Assembly: GCA_041776485.1 (NCBI GenBank)
Contig: JBHBQE010000001.1
Location: forward strand, 60,290 to 124,289
Length of the DNA: 64,000 bases
Direction: 5' to 3'
From: JBHBQE01 sp041776485
GTDB taxonomy: Bacteria; Bacillota; Clostridia; Lachnospirales; Lachnospiraceae
A program made the position numbers and the translations under genes. The number at the start of each line of letters is the position of its first letter. The first letter of the stretch is position 1. The notes beneath the pieces were generated by a model. The model saw nothing but the letters and a program-made list of their open reading frames with translations. It made no database searches and had not been told where the DNA came from. Shown here one piece after another: positions 1-7,381 of this stretch.

Positions 1-1
1 T

Positions 2-1924
2 CATAATGTAAGTGTTAACGGCACTCTTATTGATATACTATTTGATTGTCTGGATGCTATTGAAAATTATCTTAAAAATGTTAAGGAAACCCAAAATGAG
101 GGTACAGATGATAATGAGATAATCATTAAAAAGCTTAACGATTTCCTGAATAGCGGATCAGATACAGAGGAAGCAGGAACTGCTGAAGATAAGACAAAAA
201 ATGTAGAGGTGGCTCAGGAAGCTTCCGAAGAGGATGACGAAAAGCCGGAATATCTTACAATAAAGCTAAATGATGACCAGCTTGGCACCATGGAATCGGG
301 AGAGGGTGCAGGTCATATCTTTGTGGGTATTACAGCTACCGTTGCTGAAGAGTGCCTGTTAAAGGCAGCCAGAGCCTTTCTTGTCTTTAAGGCAGTTGAG
401 GATTTTGGTGAAATTATAGTTTACAGTCCGGAATACAGTGAAATTGAAGAGGAAAAATTTGAGAGTAAATTCAGCGTTATTTTAAGATCCAACAGCGATG
501 ATGTTGACGGGATAATCAGTGCAGCCGCTGCAGTTTCTGAGATTACCAATGTAGAAGCAGCTATTGTTCATTTAAGTGATTATGACACCGATGAGGAAGA
601 AGCGGAAAAAACTGCAGAGGCGGTTTTGGCTGCTGAAGCGGAAAAAGCAGAGGTTGTAAGTGCTCAGACATCTGTTGAAAAGGAGGCTGAGACGGTTCCT
701 GCGGCTGTGGCGGAAAACAAGCCTCAGGCAGCGAAAAAGGCGGCAGTTAAGCCTGTCACTCCTCGTACGGTTCGTGTTGATATTGAGAAACTTGATGAAC
801 TTATGAATCAGGTTTCAGAACTTATTATTGCTAAAAATTCACTGGCATCATTAAATTCCAGTGATGAAAGTAAAGGCTTTGATTTCCAGACCTTCCATGA
901 TCAAATAGAATATTTGGAACGTATTACTACAAATCTTCATGAGTCTGTTATGAAGGTCAGGATGGTGCCTATTGAAACCACTGTTAATAAATTCCCGCGT
1001 ATGATCAGGGATTTGTCAAGAAAACTTAATAAGCAGATGAATTTGGTTATGACAGGTGAAGATACAGAATTAGACAGAACTGTTGTGGATCAAATCGGAG
1101 ACCCTCTTCAGCACCTTCTTAGAAATTCTGCTGATCATGGTATTGAAAGTGCTGAATTAAGAAAGAAAAGGGGTAAGCCGGAATGTGGAAATATTTTCCT
1201 GAATGCTTATCAGGAGGGTAATAATGTTATCATTCAGGTTGGTGATGACGGCGGCGGCATTGATACTGAAAAAGTGAAAATGAAAGCTATAGAGCGCGGA
1301 ATAGTTACAGAGGCTGAGGCTAATGAATTGTCTCAGAAGGAAATTGTAGACTTTCTGTTTCAGCCCAGCTTTTCCATGGCAAAGGAAATTACAGATGTGT
1401 CAGGACGAGGTGTTGGTCTTGATGTGGTTAAGTCTAATATTGAGCAATTAGGAGGAGATGTTGAGGTTAAATCTGTTCTTGGAAAGGGCTCAACCTTTAC
1501 AGTAAGACTTCCTCTTACTCTGGCTATTATCCAGTCACTTATGGTAGAAGTCAGGGATGAGAAATATGCAATTGCCCTGGGCTCAATAGATACAATTGAA
1601 GATATTGCCGTGGAAGATATCAGGTATGTTCAGGCTAAAGAGGTAATTTATCTTAGAGGAAATGTTATCCCCTTGATAAGGTTAGATGAATTTCTTGACT
1701 GTGAGCAAAATGAGGATGGAGAGGAAAAGACTACCCTTACGGTTGTAGTTATTATGAAGGGTGAAAATTATGCCGGTCTTGTGGTGGACAAGCTTATAGG
1801 TCAGCTTGAGGTGGTTATTAAATCTCTTGGCAAGGTTATTGAAGATAATAGGATTATCAATGGTGCCACTATACTTGGTGATGGTGAGGTTGCGTTAATC
1901 CTTGATACTAACGCTTTGATCTGA
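2..1924 (+). CDS. cheA: Chemotaxis histidine kinase CheA (5' end outside window)
   Basis: CheA autophosphorylates and passes phosphate to CheY/CheB; it works at the membrane with CheW and chemoreceptors. The reading frame is open from base 2, so the gene starts upstream of the window; 640 residues are visible. In order: the tail of the P1 phosphotransfer domain (about 1-60), a CheY-binding P2-like domain (about 77-180), a Glu/Ala-rich linker, the P3 dimerisation helices, the P4 ATPase and a C-terminal CheW-like P5. P4 shows the N box (LRNSADHGIE), DDGGGID and GRGVGLDVV. The phosphoryl-accepting His of P1 would lie before the window. It is followed 16 bases later by cheW in the same operon. 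A GTG at 209 also opens a long frame, but the upstream codons continue the same protein and read like P1, so that start is rejected. Confidence 0.96.
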   Translation, partial: HNVSVNGTLIDILFDCLDAIENYLKNVKETQNEGTDDNEIIIKKLNDFLNSGSDTEEAGTAEDKTKNVEVAQEASEEDDEKPEYLTIKLNDDQLGTMESGEGAGHIFVGITATVAEECLLKAARAFLVFKAVEDFGEIIVYSPEYSEIEEEKFESKFSVILRSNSDDVDGIISAAAAVSEITNVEAAIVHLSDYDTDEEEAEKTAEAVLAAEAEKAEVVSAQTSVEKEAETVPAAVAENKPQAAKKAAVKPVTPRTVRVDIEKLDELMNQVSELIIAKNSLASLNSSDESKGFDFQTFHDQIEYLERITTNLHESVMKVRMVPIETTVNKFPRMIRDLSRKLNKQMNLVMTGEDTELDRTVVDQIGDPLQHLLRNSADHGIESAELRKKRGKPECGNIFLNAYQEGNNVIIQVGDDGGGIDTEKVKMKAIERGIVTEAEANELSQKEIVDFLFQPSFSMAKEITDVSGRGVGLDVVKSNIEQLGGDVEVKSVLGKGSTFTVRLPLTLAIIQSLMVEVRDEKYAIALGSIDTIEDIAVEDIRYVQAKEVIYLRGNVIPLIRLDEFLDCEQNEDGEEKTTLTVVVIMKGENYAGLVVDKLIGQLEVVIKSLGKVIEDNRIINGATILGDGEVALILDTNALI

Positions 1925-1940
1925 TTTAAGGAGGAAAGTT

Positions 1941-2414
1941 ATGGCGACAGAAGTCTTAAATATTGATAGCGATATTGAGGAAAGAAAACAATATATAGTA
2001 GTTAAAATCGGGGACGAGGAATATGGTCTTGATATATTTATAGTGGATAATATTGTTCGTATGCTTAAGATAACAAGAGTGCCACAGTCCCCTGATCATT
2101 ACAGGGGGGTAATTAACCTTCGTGGAGAGGTTGTGCCTGTAATGAGTGTTAGAAGAAAAATGGGACTTGCAGATGATGAAGTAGATGACAAAACCAGGAT
2201 TATTGTGTTAAGATTACCTGAACAGGGTCTTGTTGGACTTTTGGTAGATGAGGTTAAGGAGGTTATAACCTTAGCTGAAAGTGAAATAGAGCGTAATGTA
2301 CGTAATTCTAAGCGTGCTGACGCAGTTTTCATTAACGGTATAGGGAAAAACGGAGATGACCTTGTTTCGTTATTTGATTTATCTATGGTAGTTGAAGAAA
2401 TGCCGTTGGCATAA
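1941..2414 (+). CDS. cheW: Chemotaxis coupling protein CheW
   Basis: CheW couples chemoreceptors to CheA in the signalling array. The 157-residue protein is a single CheW domain of usual length, with the family pattern VKIGDEEYGLDI near the start and INLRGEVVPV in the middle (about residues 55-64). The ATG at 1941 is preceded by AGGAGG (1928 region), a strong ribosome-binding site. It sits between cheA and cheC with short gaps, so it is co-transcribed. The reverse-strand open frame over it is a shadow. Nothing is unusual. Confidence 0.95.
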   Translation: MATEVLNIDSDIEERKQYIVVKIGDEEYGLDIFIVDNIVRMLKITRVPQSPDHYRGVINLRGEVVPVMSVRRKMGLADDEVDDKTRIIVLRLPEQGLVGLLVDEVKEVITLAESEIERNVRNSKRADAVFINGIGKNGDDLVSLFDLSMVVEEMPLA

Positions 2415-2426
2415 AGGAGAGATATA

Positions 2427-3050
2427 ATGGCAAATCTTACATTAGAAGAAGTAAACGAGAAGTATCCTGACGTACTGCAGGAAATAGGTAATATTGGTGC
2501 GGGAAATGCAGCTACGGCTATTGCCTCAATGCTCAGTATGAAAGTAGATATATCTGTTCCTGTTGTAAATCTTATTAAAGTTGAAAATATAGTTACTTTT
2601 CTGGGTTCGGAAGAGCAGATTATTGTAGGCATTATGTTGGGCATAGAAGCGGATATTCATGGAAGTATGATGTTTCTTTTGGATATGGATTCTGCTCATA
2701 GACTTGTTAATCGTATGATGATGAGAGATCCGAACTATAATGAGGAATTTGATGAAATGGACTATTCAGCCATTCAGGAGATAGGCAATATTATCGCAGG
2801 TTCATACCTTAATGCATTATCAGGAATGACCAATTTGTCAATTACGCCTTCAGTGCCATTTGTTGCTGTTGATATGGCTGCCGCAATCCTCAGCGTGCCG
2901 GCAGTAACCTTCGGTATGGAGGGTGACCATGCTCTGTTAATTAAAACGGAAATCGGTGATGACGGAGGCACAATTAACGGATACTTTATATTGATGCCGG
3001 AGGGTAATTCCTATGAAAAGATACTTGGTGCACTTGGACTTCCAATATAA
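2427..3050 (+). CDS. cheC: CheY-P phosphatase CheC
   Basis: CheC dephosphorylates CheY-P and binds CheD in Bacillus-type chemotaxis. The 207-residue product has the two copies of the CheC/CheX/FliY phosphatase signature: EIGNIGAGNA near residue 15 and EIGNIIAGSY near residue 115, each with the expected Glu and Asn spacing. Two intact motifs point to CheC rather than FliY, which is longer and carries a FliN domain. It starts at ATG 2427 behind a GGAGAG site, 12 bases after cheW and 16 bases before cheD, the usual partner. Residues 60-100 form the hydrophobic core between the repeats. Confidence 0.94.
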   Translation: MANLTLEEVNEKYPDVLQEIGNIGAGNAATAIASMLSMKVDISVPVVNLIKVENIVTFLGSEEQIIVGIMLGIEADIHGSMMFLLDMDSAHRLVNRMMMRDPNYNEEFDEMDYSAIQEIGNIIAGSYLNALSGMTNLSITPSVPFVAVDMAAAILSVPAVTFGMEGDHALLIKTEIGDDGGTINGYFILMPEGNSYEKILGALGLPI

Positions 3051-3066
3051 GGGGATTTTCTAATCT

Positions 3067-3555
3067 ATGGGACAAATGATTAAAGTGGGTATGGCGGATC
3101 TTAAGGCTTGTAAAGCGCCTGATAATCTCACTACAATTGGGTTAGGTTCATGTATAGGTATTGCCATATATGACCCTTTAACAAAAATTACAGGATTGGC
3201 ACATATTATGCTGCCGGATTCTACGGTAATGAAGAATGCTTCCAATGTGGCTAAATTTGCTGACTCAGGAATTCCCGAGTTATATAATAAAATGATAGCC
3301 TTGGGGGCAAAGAAAACTAAAATGTGGGCAAAGATTGCAGGGGGAGCCAAGATGTTTGGTATGTCAGGTTCTGTTTCCAGTGCAATCAATGTGGGTGAGC
3401 GTAATGCAGAGGCTTCCATTCAGGCATTAAAAAAACTGGGGATTCCTGTAATAGCGCAGGATATTGGGCTTAACTATGGACGGACGGTAGAGATATATTC
3501 TGAGACAGGAGATTATCTTATTAAATCTGTTGGGAAGCCTGCAAAAACTCTGTAG
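3067..3555 (+). CDS. cheD: Chemoreceptor glutamine deamidase CheD
   Basis: CheD deamidates receptor glutamines and forms a regulatory complex with CheC. The 162-residue protein has the catalytic Cys in GLGSCIGIAIYD (about residue 27) and the His in LAHIMLP (about residue 44), plus the conserved IAGGAKMF stretch. Its length is typical. The ATG at 3067 follows AGGGGATTTT with acceptable spacing. It lies directly behind cheC, as in many motile Firmicutes, and the next gene starts 2 bases after its stop. Confidence 0.95.
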   Translation: MGQMIKVGMADLKACKAPDNLTTIGLGSCIGIAIYDPLTKITGLAHIMLPDSTVMKNASNVAKFADSGIPELYNKMIALGAKKTKMWAKIAGGAKMFGMSGSVSSAINVGERNAEASIQALKKLGIPVIAQDIGLNYGRTVEIYSETGDYLIKSVGKPAKTL

Positions 3556-3557
3556 CT

Positions 3558-3950
3558 ATGAGTGATAGTACAAGTCCGGAGTCTGAAAATAAAAAGCAGA
3601 TTATAAAGGATCCTGTCATGGAGCCCGGGATTCGGCTTAAAACGAAGTCTTTGCCTATTATTATTACTTTATTGGGGGCAGGGATTGCATGTGTTATTTC
3701 TGTAATTCAGTTTACAGATTTTAGCATTTTTTTTACTCGATTAATTAAAGCCGTAATTTTCTTTGGAATTATCGGCGTTGTTGTAAAGCTTGTTTTAGAT
3801 TTAATGTTTAACAGTAAAAAGATTTCCAAAGTACCGACGGATAGTTCAGAGGAAACAGAAGATGAGGATTCTTTACAGGAAAATCAAGAGGTCGAGACCG
3901 ATGAGGTTGTACCAGAAGAAAATGAAGTCCTGGAGGAATCAGACGAATAA
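3558..3950 (+). CDS. Small membrane protein between cheD and fliA
   Basis: Function unknown. The 130-residue product has a charged N-terminus (about 1-30), two likely membrane helices (about 33-52 and 57-78) and a strongly acidic Glu/Asp-rich C-terminal tail (about 95-130). The gene starts at ATG 3558, two bases after the cheD stop, and ends three bases before fliA. It is therefore locked into the flagellar operon by translational coupling. The position suggests a motility-linked membrane component, but no catalytic motif is visible. There is no clear ribosome-binding site, consistent with coupling to cheD. Confidence 0.8.
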   Translation: MSDSTSPESENKKQIIKDPVMEPGIRLKTKSLPIIITLLGAGIACVISVIQFTDFSIFFTRLIKAVIFFGIIGVVVKLVLDLMFNSKKISKVPTDSSEETEDEDSLQENQEVETDEVVPEENEVLEESDE

Positions 3951-3953
3951 GGT

Positions 3954-4718
3954 ATGGCAGTTGACAAGATAAAGCTGTGGGAAGAGTATCAAAAGACTCC
4001 CACACCTAAGCTGAGGGAAGAACTTATCATAGAGTATGCAGGACTTGTAAAGCTTGTTGCAGGTAAGCTTACTATGTATTTAGGCTCAAATGTGGAGTAT
4101 GATGATCTGGTGGGCTATGGAGTATTTGGTCTTATCGATGCTATTGACAAATTTGATTTAGGTAAGGGAGTTAAATTTGAAACCTATGCTTCTCTTCGTA
4201 TTAAGGGGGCTATATTAGACCAAATCAGAAAGATGGATTGGATACCGAGAACAATCCGCCAAAAGCAAAAGAAGATAGACGAAGCGGTTAAAAATATAGA
4301 AAATATTACCGGCAAATCAGCAACGGATAAGCAGGTGGCAGATGAGTTGGGACTGTCGGATGAGGAATATATTCAGTGGCAGGGACAGCTGAAGGTCACA
4401 AATCTTATATCATTAAATGAGTTTATGGAGCAGGGCGGAGAACCTGTTTCCGATACCAGTCTTAGTTCATCGCATTTTGAGATGCCGGAAACAAAGGTGG
4501 CAAGAGATGAGTTAAAGGAGGTTCTTGCCCAGTCCTTGGAAATACTTACCGAAAAGGAAAAAAAGGTAGTTTTGATGTATTATTATGAGGAACTTACCCT
4601 TAAGGAAATAAGTGAAGTATTAGAGGTTTCCGAGTCCAGAATTTCTCAGCTTCATACTAAGGCATTGTCCAAAATGAAAAAGAAAATGGGGCAATATATG
4701 GGAATCATGGTCGGATAG
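3954..4718 (+). CDS. fliA: Flagellar sigma factor FliA (sigma-28/sigma-D)
   Basis: This alternative sigma factor directs late flagellar and chemotaxis promoters. The 254 residues contain region 2 (about 20-95, with YDDLVGYGVFGLIDAID and the FETYASLRIKGAILD pattern of sigma-28), region 3 (about 110-160) and a region 4 helix-turn-helix (about 205-245, LKEISEVLEVSESRISQLH). The length fits FliA. It starts at ATG 3954, three bases after the preceding gene. The position behind cheD is common in Clostridia. It may act on promoters of motility genes elsewhere, such as the distant cheR at 30856, but I did not find a clear sigma-28 promoter here. Confidence 0.95.
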   Translation: MAVDKIKLWEEYQKTPTPKLREELIIEYAGLVKLVAGKLTMYLGSNVEYDDLVGYGVFGLIDAIDKFDLGKGVKFETYASLRIKGAILDQIRKMDWIPRTIRQKQKKIDEAVKNIENITGKSATDKQVADELGLSDEEYIQWQGQLKVTNLISLNEFMEQGGEPVSDTSLSSSHFEMPETKVARDELKEVLAQSLEILTEKEKKVVLMYYYEELTLKEISEVLEVSESRISQLHTKALSKMKKKMGQYMGIMVG

Positions 4719-4730
4719 AAAGGTATAATT

Positions 4731-5054
4731 ATGTCAATTAGACCTATTGAATTTACCGGAATGATACAAAATACTACAGAAATTTCCCATACTAAGGCAG
4801 TGGAGCAGCACCGCCCTCAGGCGGAACAGGAGCAGGCTGCAATGTATAATGCACAGCGCACTGCAGTATCTGCAAGTCAGGTATCAAATACCAAGGAAAC
4901 GGCAAAGGATAAATTTGATCCATCCCGTGGTGGAGATGGAACAGGATATAAGAAAGATGGAGATAAGAAAAAGAAAGATAAGGAGAAAAAGGCTGGTTTT
5001 GACGGAGCAGTAAAGCTCAGAGACGGAAGAACTACATTTGATACCAGTGTATAG
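4731..5054 (+). CDS. Small hydrophilic protein downstream of fliA
   Basis: Function unknown. The 107-residue product has no signal peptide or membrane segment. It is Gln/Ala-rich in the first half and very Lys-rich at about 72-92 (GYKKDGDKKKKDKEKK), so it is probably largely disordered. Its start (SIRPIEFTGMIQ) reads like a short ordered motif. ATG 4731 follows AAAGGTATA, a modest ribosome-binding site. It is 12 bases after fliA and 8 bases before the next gene, so it belongs to the flagellar operon. It could be an export substrate or adaptor, but this is inference from position only. Confidence 0.75.
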   Translation: MSIRPIEFTGMIQNTTEISHTKAVEQHRPQAEQEQAAMYNAQRTAVSASQVSNTKETAKDKFDPSRGGDGTGYKKDGDKKKKDKEKKAGFDGAVKLRDGRTTFDTSV

Positions 5055-5062
5055 GATATAGT

Positions 5063-5767
5063 ATGGGTTTTTTATATATTGGATTACTATTAGCAGGATT
5101 GTTGTGTTTTATTGTAAGCTTCTTCTTATCAGAGAAGCTTTCTTCATCTGATGTAAACGAATTTGAAAAAATGAGTAAATCAGATATGAATGCGATAGTA
5201 GAAAGACAACTGAGAGAGGCGGACGACAATATAAAAAAAATGATAGCTGATGGCATGGAGGATGCCATGGATGAATTTGAGGTCAAGGCAGATAAATTAT
5301 TAAATGATAAAATTCTTTCCATCAGCGATTATTCCGATTCTGTTCTTACTTCTATTGAAAAATCCCATAAGGAAATTATTTTTATGTATGATATGCTCAC
5401 AGAGAAACAGGAAATTTTAACAGAGCTGACAAAAAATATTCAAAAACTTGAATCAAATCTTAGGGAGATAAAGGCGAATATAGAAGAATCTGCAAATAAT
5501 GGAGATTTTAGGCTTATAACAGATGAGCTGGAAGAAATAGAAAAAGTACATGTATTAGAGGAAATTATTGAGGAAGCAGGGGATAATAAAATAGAAACAG
5601 CGCTGGATAATAAGGTCAAGTTCACCAAAAATTCCAAGGAAGAAAATAATCAGAACGATAAGATACTGAAAATGTATAAAGAGGGGTATAGTGAAGTGGA
5701 AATTGCTAAGAGCCTTGGCAGGGGATTAGGTGAAATTAAGCTGGTGCTGGGGTTATTTAATAATTAG
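5063..5767 (+). CDS. Membrane-anchored coiled-coil protein with C-terminal HTH-like segment
   Basis: Resembles the DUF6115-type proteins found near fliA in Lachnospiraceae; the molecular role is unknown. The 234 residues comprise one N-terminal membrane helix (about 2-22), a long charged region with coiled-coil character (about 30-165) and a final 30-residue helix-turn-helix-like unit (KMYKEGYSEVEIAKSLGRGL). The arrangement suggests a cytoplasmic rod tethered to the membrane, perhaps binding nucleic acid or a partner protein through its tip. ATG 5063 follows AGGATATAGT, eight bases after the previous stop. It is part of the flagellar operon. Confidence 0.75.
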   Translation: MGFLYIGLLLAGLLCFIVSFFLSEKLSSSDVNEFEKMSKSDMNAIVERQLREADDNIKKMIADGMEDAMDEFEVKADKLLNDKILSISDYSDSVLTSIEKSHKEIIFMYDMLTEKQEILTELTKNIQKLESNLREIKANIEESANNGDFRLITDELEEIEKVHVLEEIIEEAGDNKIETALDNKVKFTKNSKEENNQNDKILKMYKEGYSEVEIAKSLGRGLGEIKLVLGLFNN

Positions 5768-5787
5768 TATGATTTGGAGCTGCATAA

Positions 5788-6360
5788 ATGAGAAGAAAAT
5801 ATTTTATGAGGGGAATGGGTGTAGGCATTATTATAACTTCCCTAATATTTACAATTTCATTTTTGTTTAAAGATGATAAGGTTTCCAATGCTTATATAAT
5901 TGAGAGGGCAAAGAAACTGGGAATGGTAATGCCCGGAGGCGAAACTGTAAAATCCAAGGACGAAAAGGCGGTGAATACAGAGGAGGAGACAGAAAATAGC
6001 GGGGATATGGTTAGCGAAAATACAACTGAAGCAGGAGATAAGGTTACCGTTGAAACTCTTACAGGTGATGATGTAACTGAACCTCCCAAAGAAACTACAG
6101 ATTCCAGTATATATACCAATAAATCCAAAAATACTGAAGAAGGAACCACAAAGGAAAAGGTTAATTTTTCTGTAAAACAAGGTGAAAGCTCTAATATTGT
6201 TTCTGCAAATTTATATAAGGCAGGTCTTGTAAAAAATCCTACAGAATTTAATAAATACTTAGAAACAAATGGCTATGACCAGTTTATTAAGGTGGGAGAC
6301 TATTCCATAAAGGAAGGAAGCTCTGACAAGGAAATTGCAAAAACCATTACAGGTCAGTAG
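5788..6360 (+). CDS. MltG/YceG-like N-terminal domain protein, catalytic domain absent
   Basis: The 190 residues have one N-terminal membrane helix (about 10-28), a low-complexity Thr/Glu-rich spacer (about 55-120) and a C-terminal roughly 65-residue region (from VKQGESSNIVSANLY onward). That region resembles the LysM-like N-terminal subdomain of endolytic transglycosylase MltG: a beta-hairpin, then YKAGLVKNPTEFNKYL, then a YSIKEGSS turn. The MltG catalytic domain, which would follow, is missing and the gene stops right after this module. It may bind peptidoglycan or a partner rather than cut. It is the last gene of the che/fliA operon, and its end overlaps the convergent kinase gene by 14 bases. 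Confidence 0.7.
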   Translation: MRRKYFMRGMGVGIIITSLIFTISFLFKDDKVSNAYIIERAKKLGMVMPGGETVKSKDEKAVNTEEETENSGDMVSENTTEAGDKVTVETLTGDDVTEPPKETTDSSIYTNKSKNTEEGTTKEKVNFSVKQGESSNIVSANLYKAGLVKNPTEFNKYLETNGYDQFIKVGDYSIKEGSSDKEIAKTITGQ

Positions 6361-7174
6361 TCTGCCTGTTTAATAGCAAATCCTCAAACATTACCCCATA
6401 GTTATGCTCAGGGAAATTCAATGTATGTTTAATGGAACTAACTACAAATTCGCAGGCATTTTTTATGGATTCACCCATGCTTGCTCCATTTAGATAGTTG
6501 GCAATTAATATGGAGGAAAAAACATCCCCGGTTCCATGGAAATTTTGAGGGATTCTCTCTGTAAAATACTCATTTATTTCGTTGTTTTCTTGATTTAAAC
6601 AAACAGCCCCCAGCTTGTCATCATCAAAGGAAACACCTGTGATAACAGCAGATTTTGCCCCTAATTCACAAAGCTTGGAAAGCAGACTATGAATTTCCTT
6701 TCTGGTATATTTTTCCTTGTATTCAATATCCAGTAAAAATGCAAGTTCGGTAAGGTTAGGCAAAACCAAATCAGCATGAGATATGATGGAACGCATTCCT
6801 TCAACAATGTTATAGTCTAAAGCGGTGTACAGCTTTCCATTATCTGCCATGGCAGGGTCAACAAGCAATAGTCCATTTGGGGAAAGGCTTTTTTTTGCAT
6901 CCTTAATTATCTCAAACTGCCGATAATCTCCAATATATCCCGTATAAATTGCGTCAAAGCTTATGTGCTCGCTTATCCAATGGCGAATAATCTTTGGCAT
7001 TTCATCTGTCAAGTCCAGGCAGGTAAAGTCCTTGAAGCCGCCTGTGTGGGTACTTAATATAGCAGAGGGGAGAATTGCGGTTTCTATTCCGTGAGCAGAC
7101 AGTATAGGCAGAGCTACAGTTAATGAGCATTGCCCATAACAGGAAATATCTTGTATTGAAACTATTTTTTTCAT
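6347..7174 (-). CDS. pdxY: Pyridoxal/pyridoxamine kinase (PfkB-like)
   Basis: Phosphorylates vitamin B6 vitamers with ATP in the salvage route to PLP. The 275-residue protein has the family start (IVSIQDISCYGQCSL), the LSTHTGGF stretch (about 40-50) and the C-terminal anion-hole/catalytic region FHGTGDVFSSILIANYL (about 213-230), where the GTGD Asp is the expected base. Its length is normal for PdxY/PdxK-type enzymes. The start ATG at 7174 follows AAAGGTG on the reverse strand. It is convergent with the flagellar operon and divergent from an ABC operon. The window encodes several PLP enzymes (KamA, KamDE, a racemase), so B6 supply matters to this cell. A good promoter and operator lie upstream. 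Confidence 0.88.
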   Translation of the reverse strand: MKKIVSIQDISCYGQCSLTVALPILSAHGIETAILPSAILSTHTGGFKDFTCLDLTDEMPKIIRHWISEHISFDAIYTGYIGDYRQFEIIKDAKKSLSPNGLLLVDPAMADNGKLYTALDYNIVEGMRSIISHADLVLPNLTELAFLLDIEYKEKYTRKEIHSLLSKLCELGAKSAVITGVSFDDDKLGAVCLNQENNEINEYFTERIPQNFHGTGDVFSSILIANYLNGASMGESIKNACEFVVSSIKHTLNFPEHNYGVMFEDLLLNRQTTDL

Positions 7175-7202
7175 TTTTCACCTTTCATTAAACCTGAAAT
7201 TT

Positions 7203-7231
7203 AGAATATATCAGGAAACAATCTGTGTCAA
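7203..7231 (-). promoter_or_regulatory. Promoter for pdxY
   Basis: On the reverse strand, TTGACA (7226-7231) is followed after exactly 17 bases by TATTCT (7203-7208). This is a near-consensus sigma-70 promoter 29 bases from the pdxY start. The -35 hexamer is the spacer of the inverted repeat at 7217-7240. Confidence 0.7.
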
Positions 7232-7240
7232 CAGATTGTT
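7217..7240. promoter_or_regulatory. Inverted-repeat operator centred on the pdxY -35 box
   Basis: A perfect 9-bp inverted repeat, AACAATCTG / CAGATTGTT, with a 6-bp spacer that is the pdxY -35 hexamer on the reverse strand. A dimeric repressor bound here would block the promoter. It lies 16 bases before the -35 box of the divergent ABC operon, so it could affect both directions. The regulator is unknown. Confidence 0.6.
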
Positions 7241-7255
7241 GTATACGAGACTATA

Positions 7256-7284
7256 TTGGTAAAAATAGACAAAAAATGTATAGT
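7256..7284 (+). promoter_or_regulatory. Promoter for the BMP-type ABC operon
   Basis: TTGGTA (7256-7261), 17-bp spacer, TATAGT (7279-7284). Transcription would start near 7291, leaving a leader of about 90 bases before the TTG start at 7382. A second, weaker match (TTGCTA 7294, TAACAT 7317) exists just downstream. Confidence 0.5.
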
Positions 7285-7317
7285 ATTTTTTTCTTGCTAT
7301 AGAGGTGTTAAATTGGT

Positions 7318-7344
7318 AACATTAGCGAGAATGGCTGTAATGTT
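7318..7344 (+). promoter_or_regulatory. Inverted repeat in the ABC-operon leader
   Basis: AACATTA (7318-7324) and TAATGTT (7338-7344) can pair around a 13-base loop. There is no T-run, so it is not a terminator. It could be a leader RNA hairpin or a protein site. I do not recognise a purine or other known riboswitch core here. Confidence 0.35.
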
Positions 7345-7381
7345 TGGTAAGTAATTTAAACAGTGATTTGGAGGGTGTATA

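Noticed and set aside
209..1924. GTG at 209 as start of CheA
   Set aside because: The upstream codons from base 2 are open and continue a P1-domain-like sequence, so the gene simply begins before the window.
7285..7381. Purine-type riboswitch in the BMP transporter leader
   Set aside because: The conserved three-way-junction sequences are absent; only a simple inverted repeat is present.
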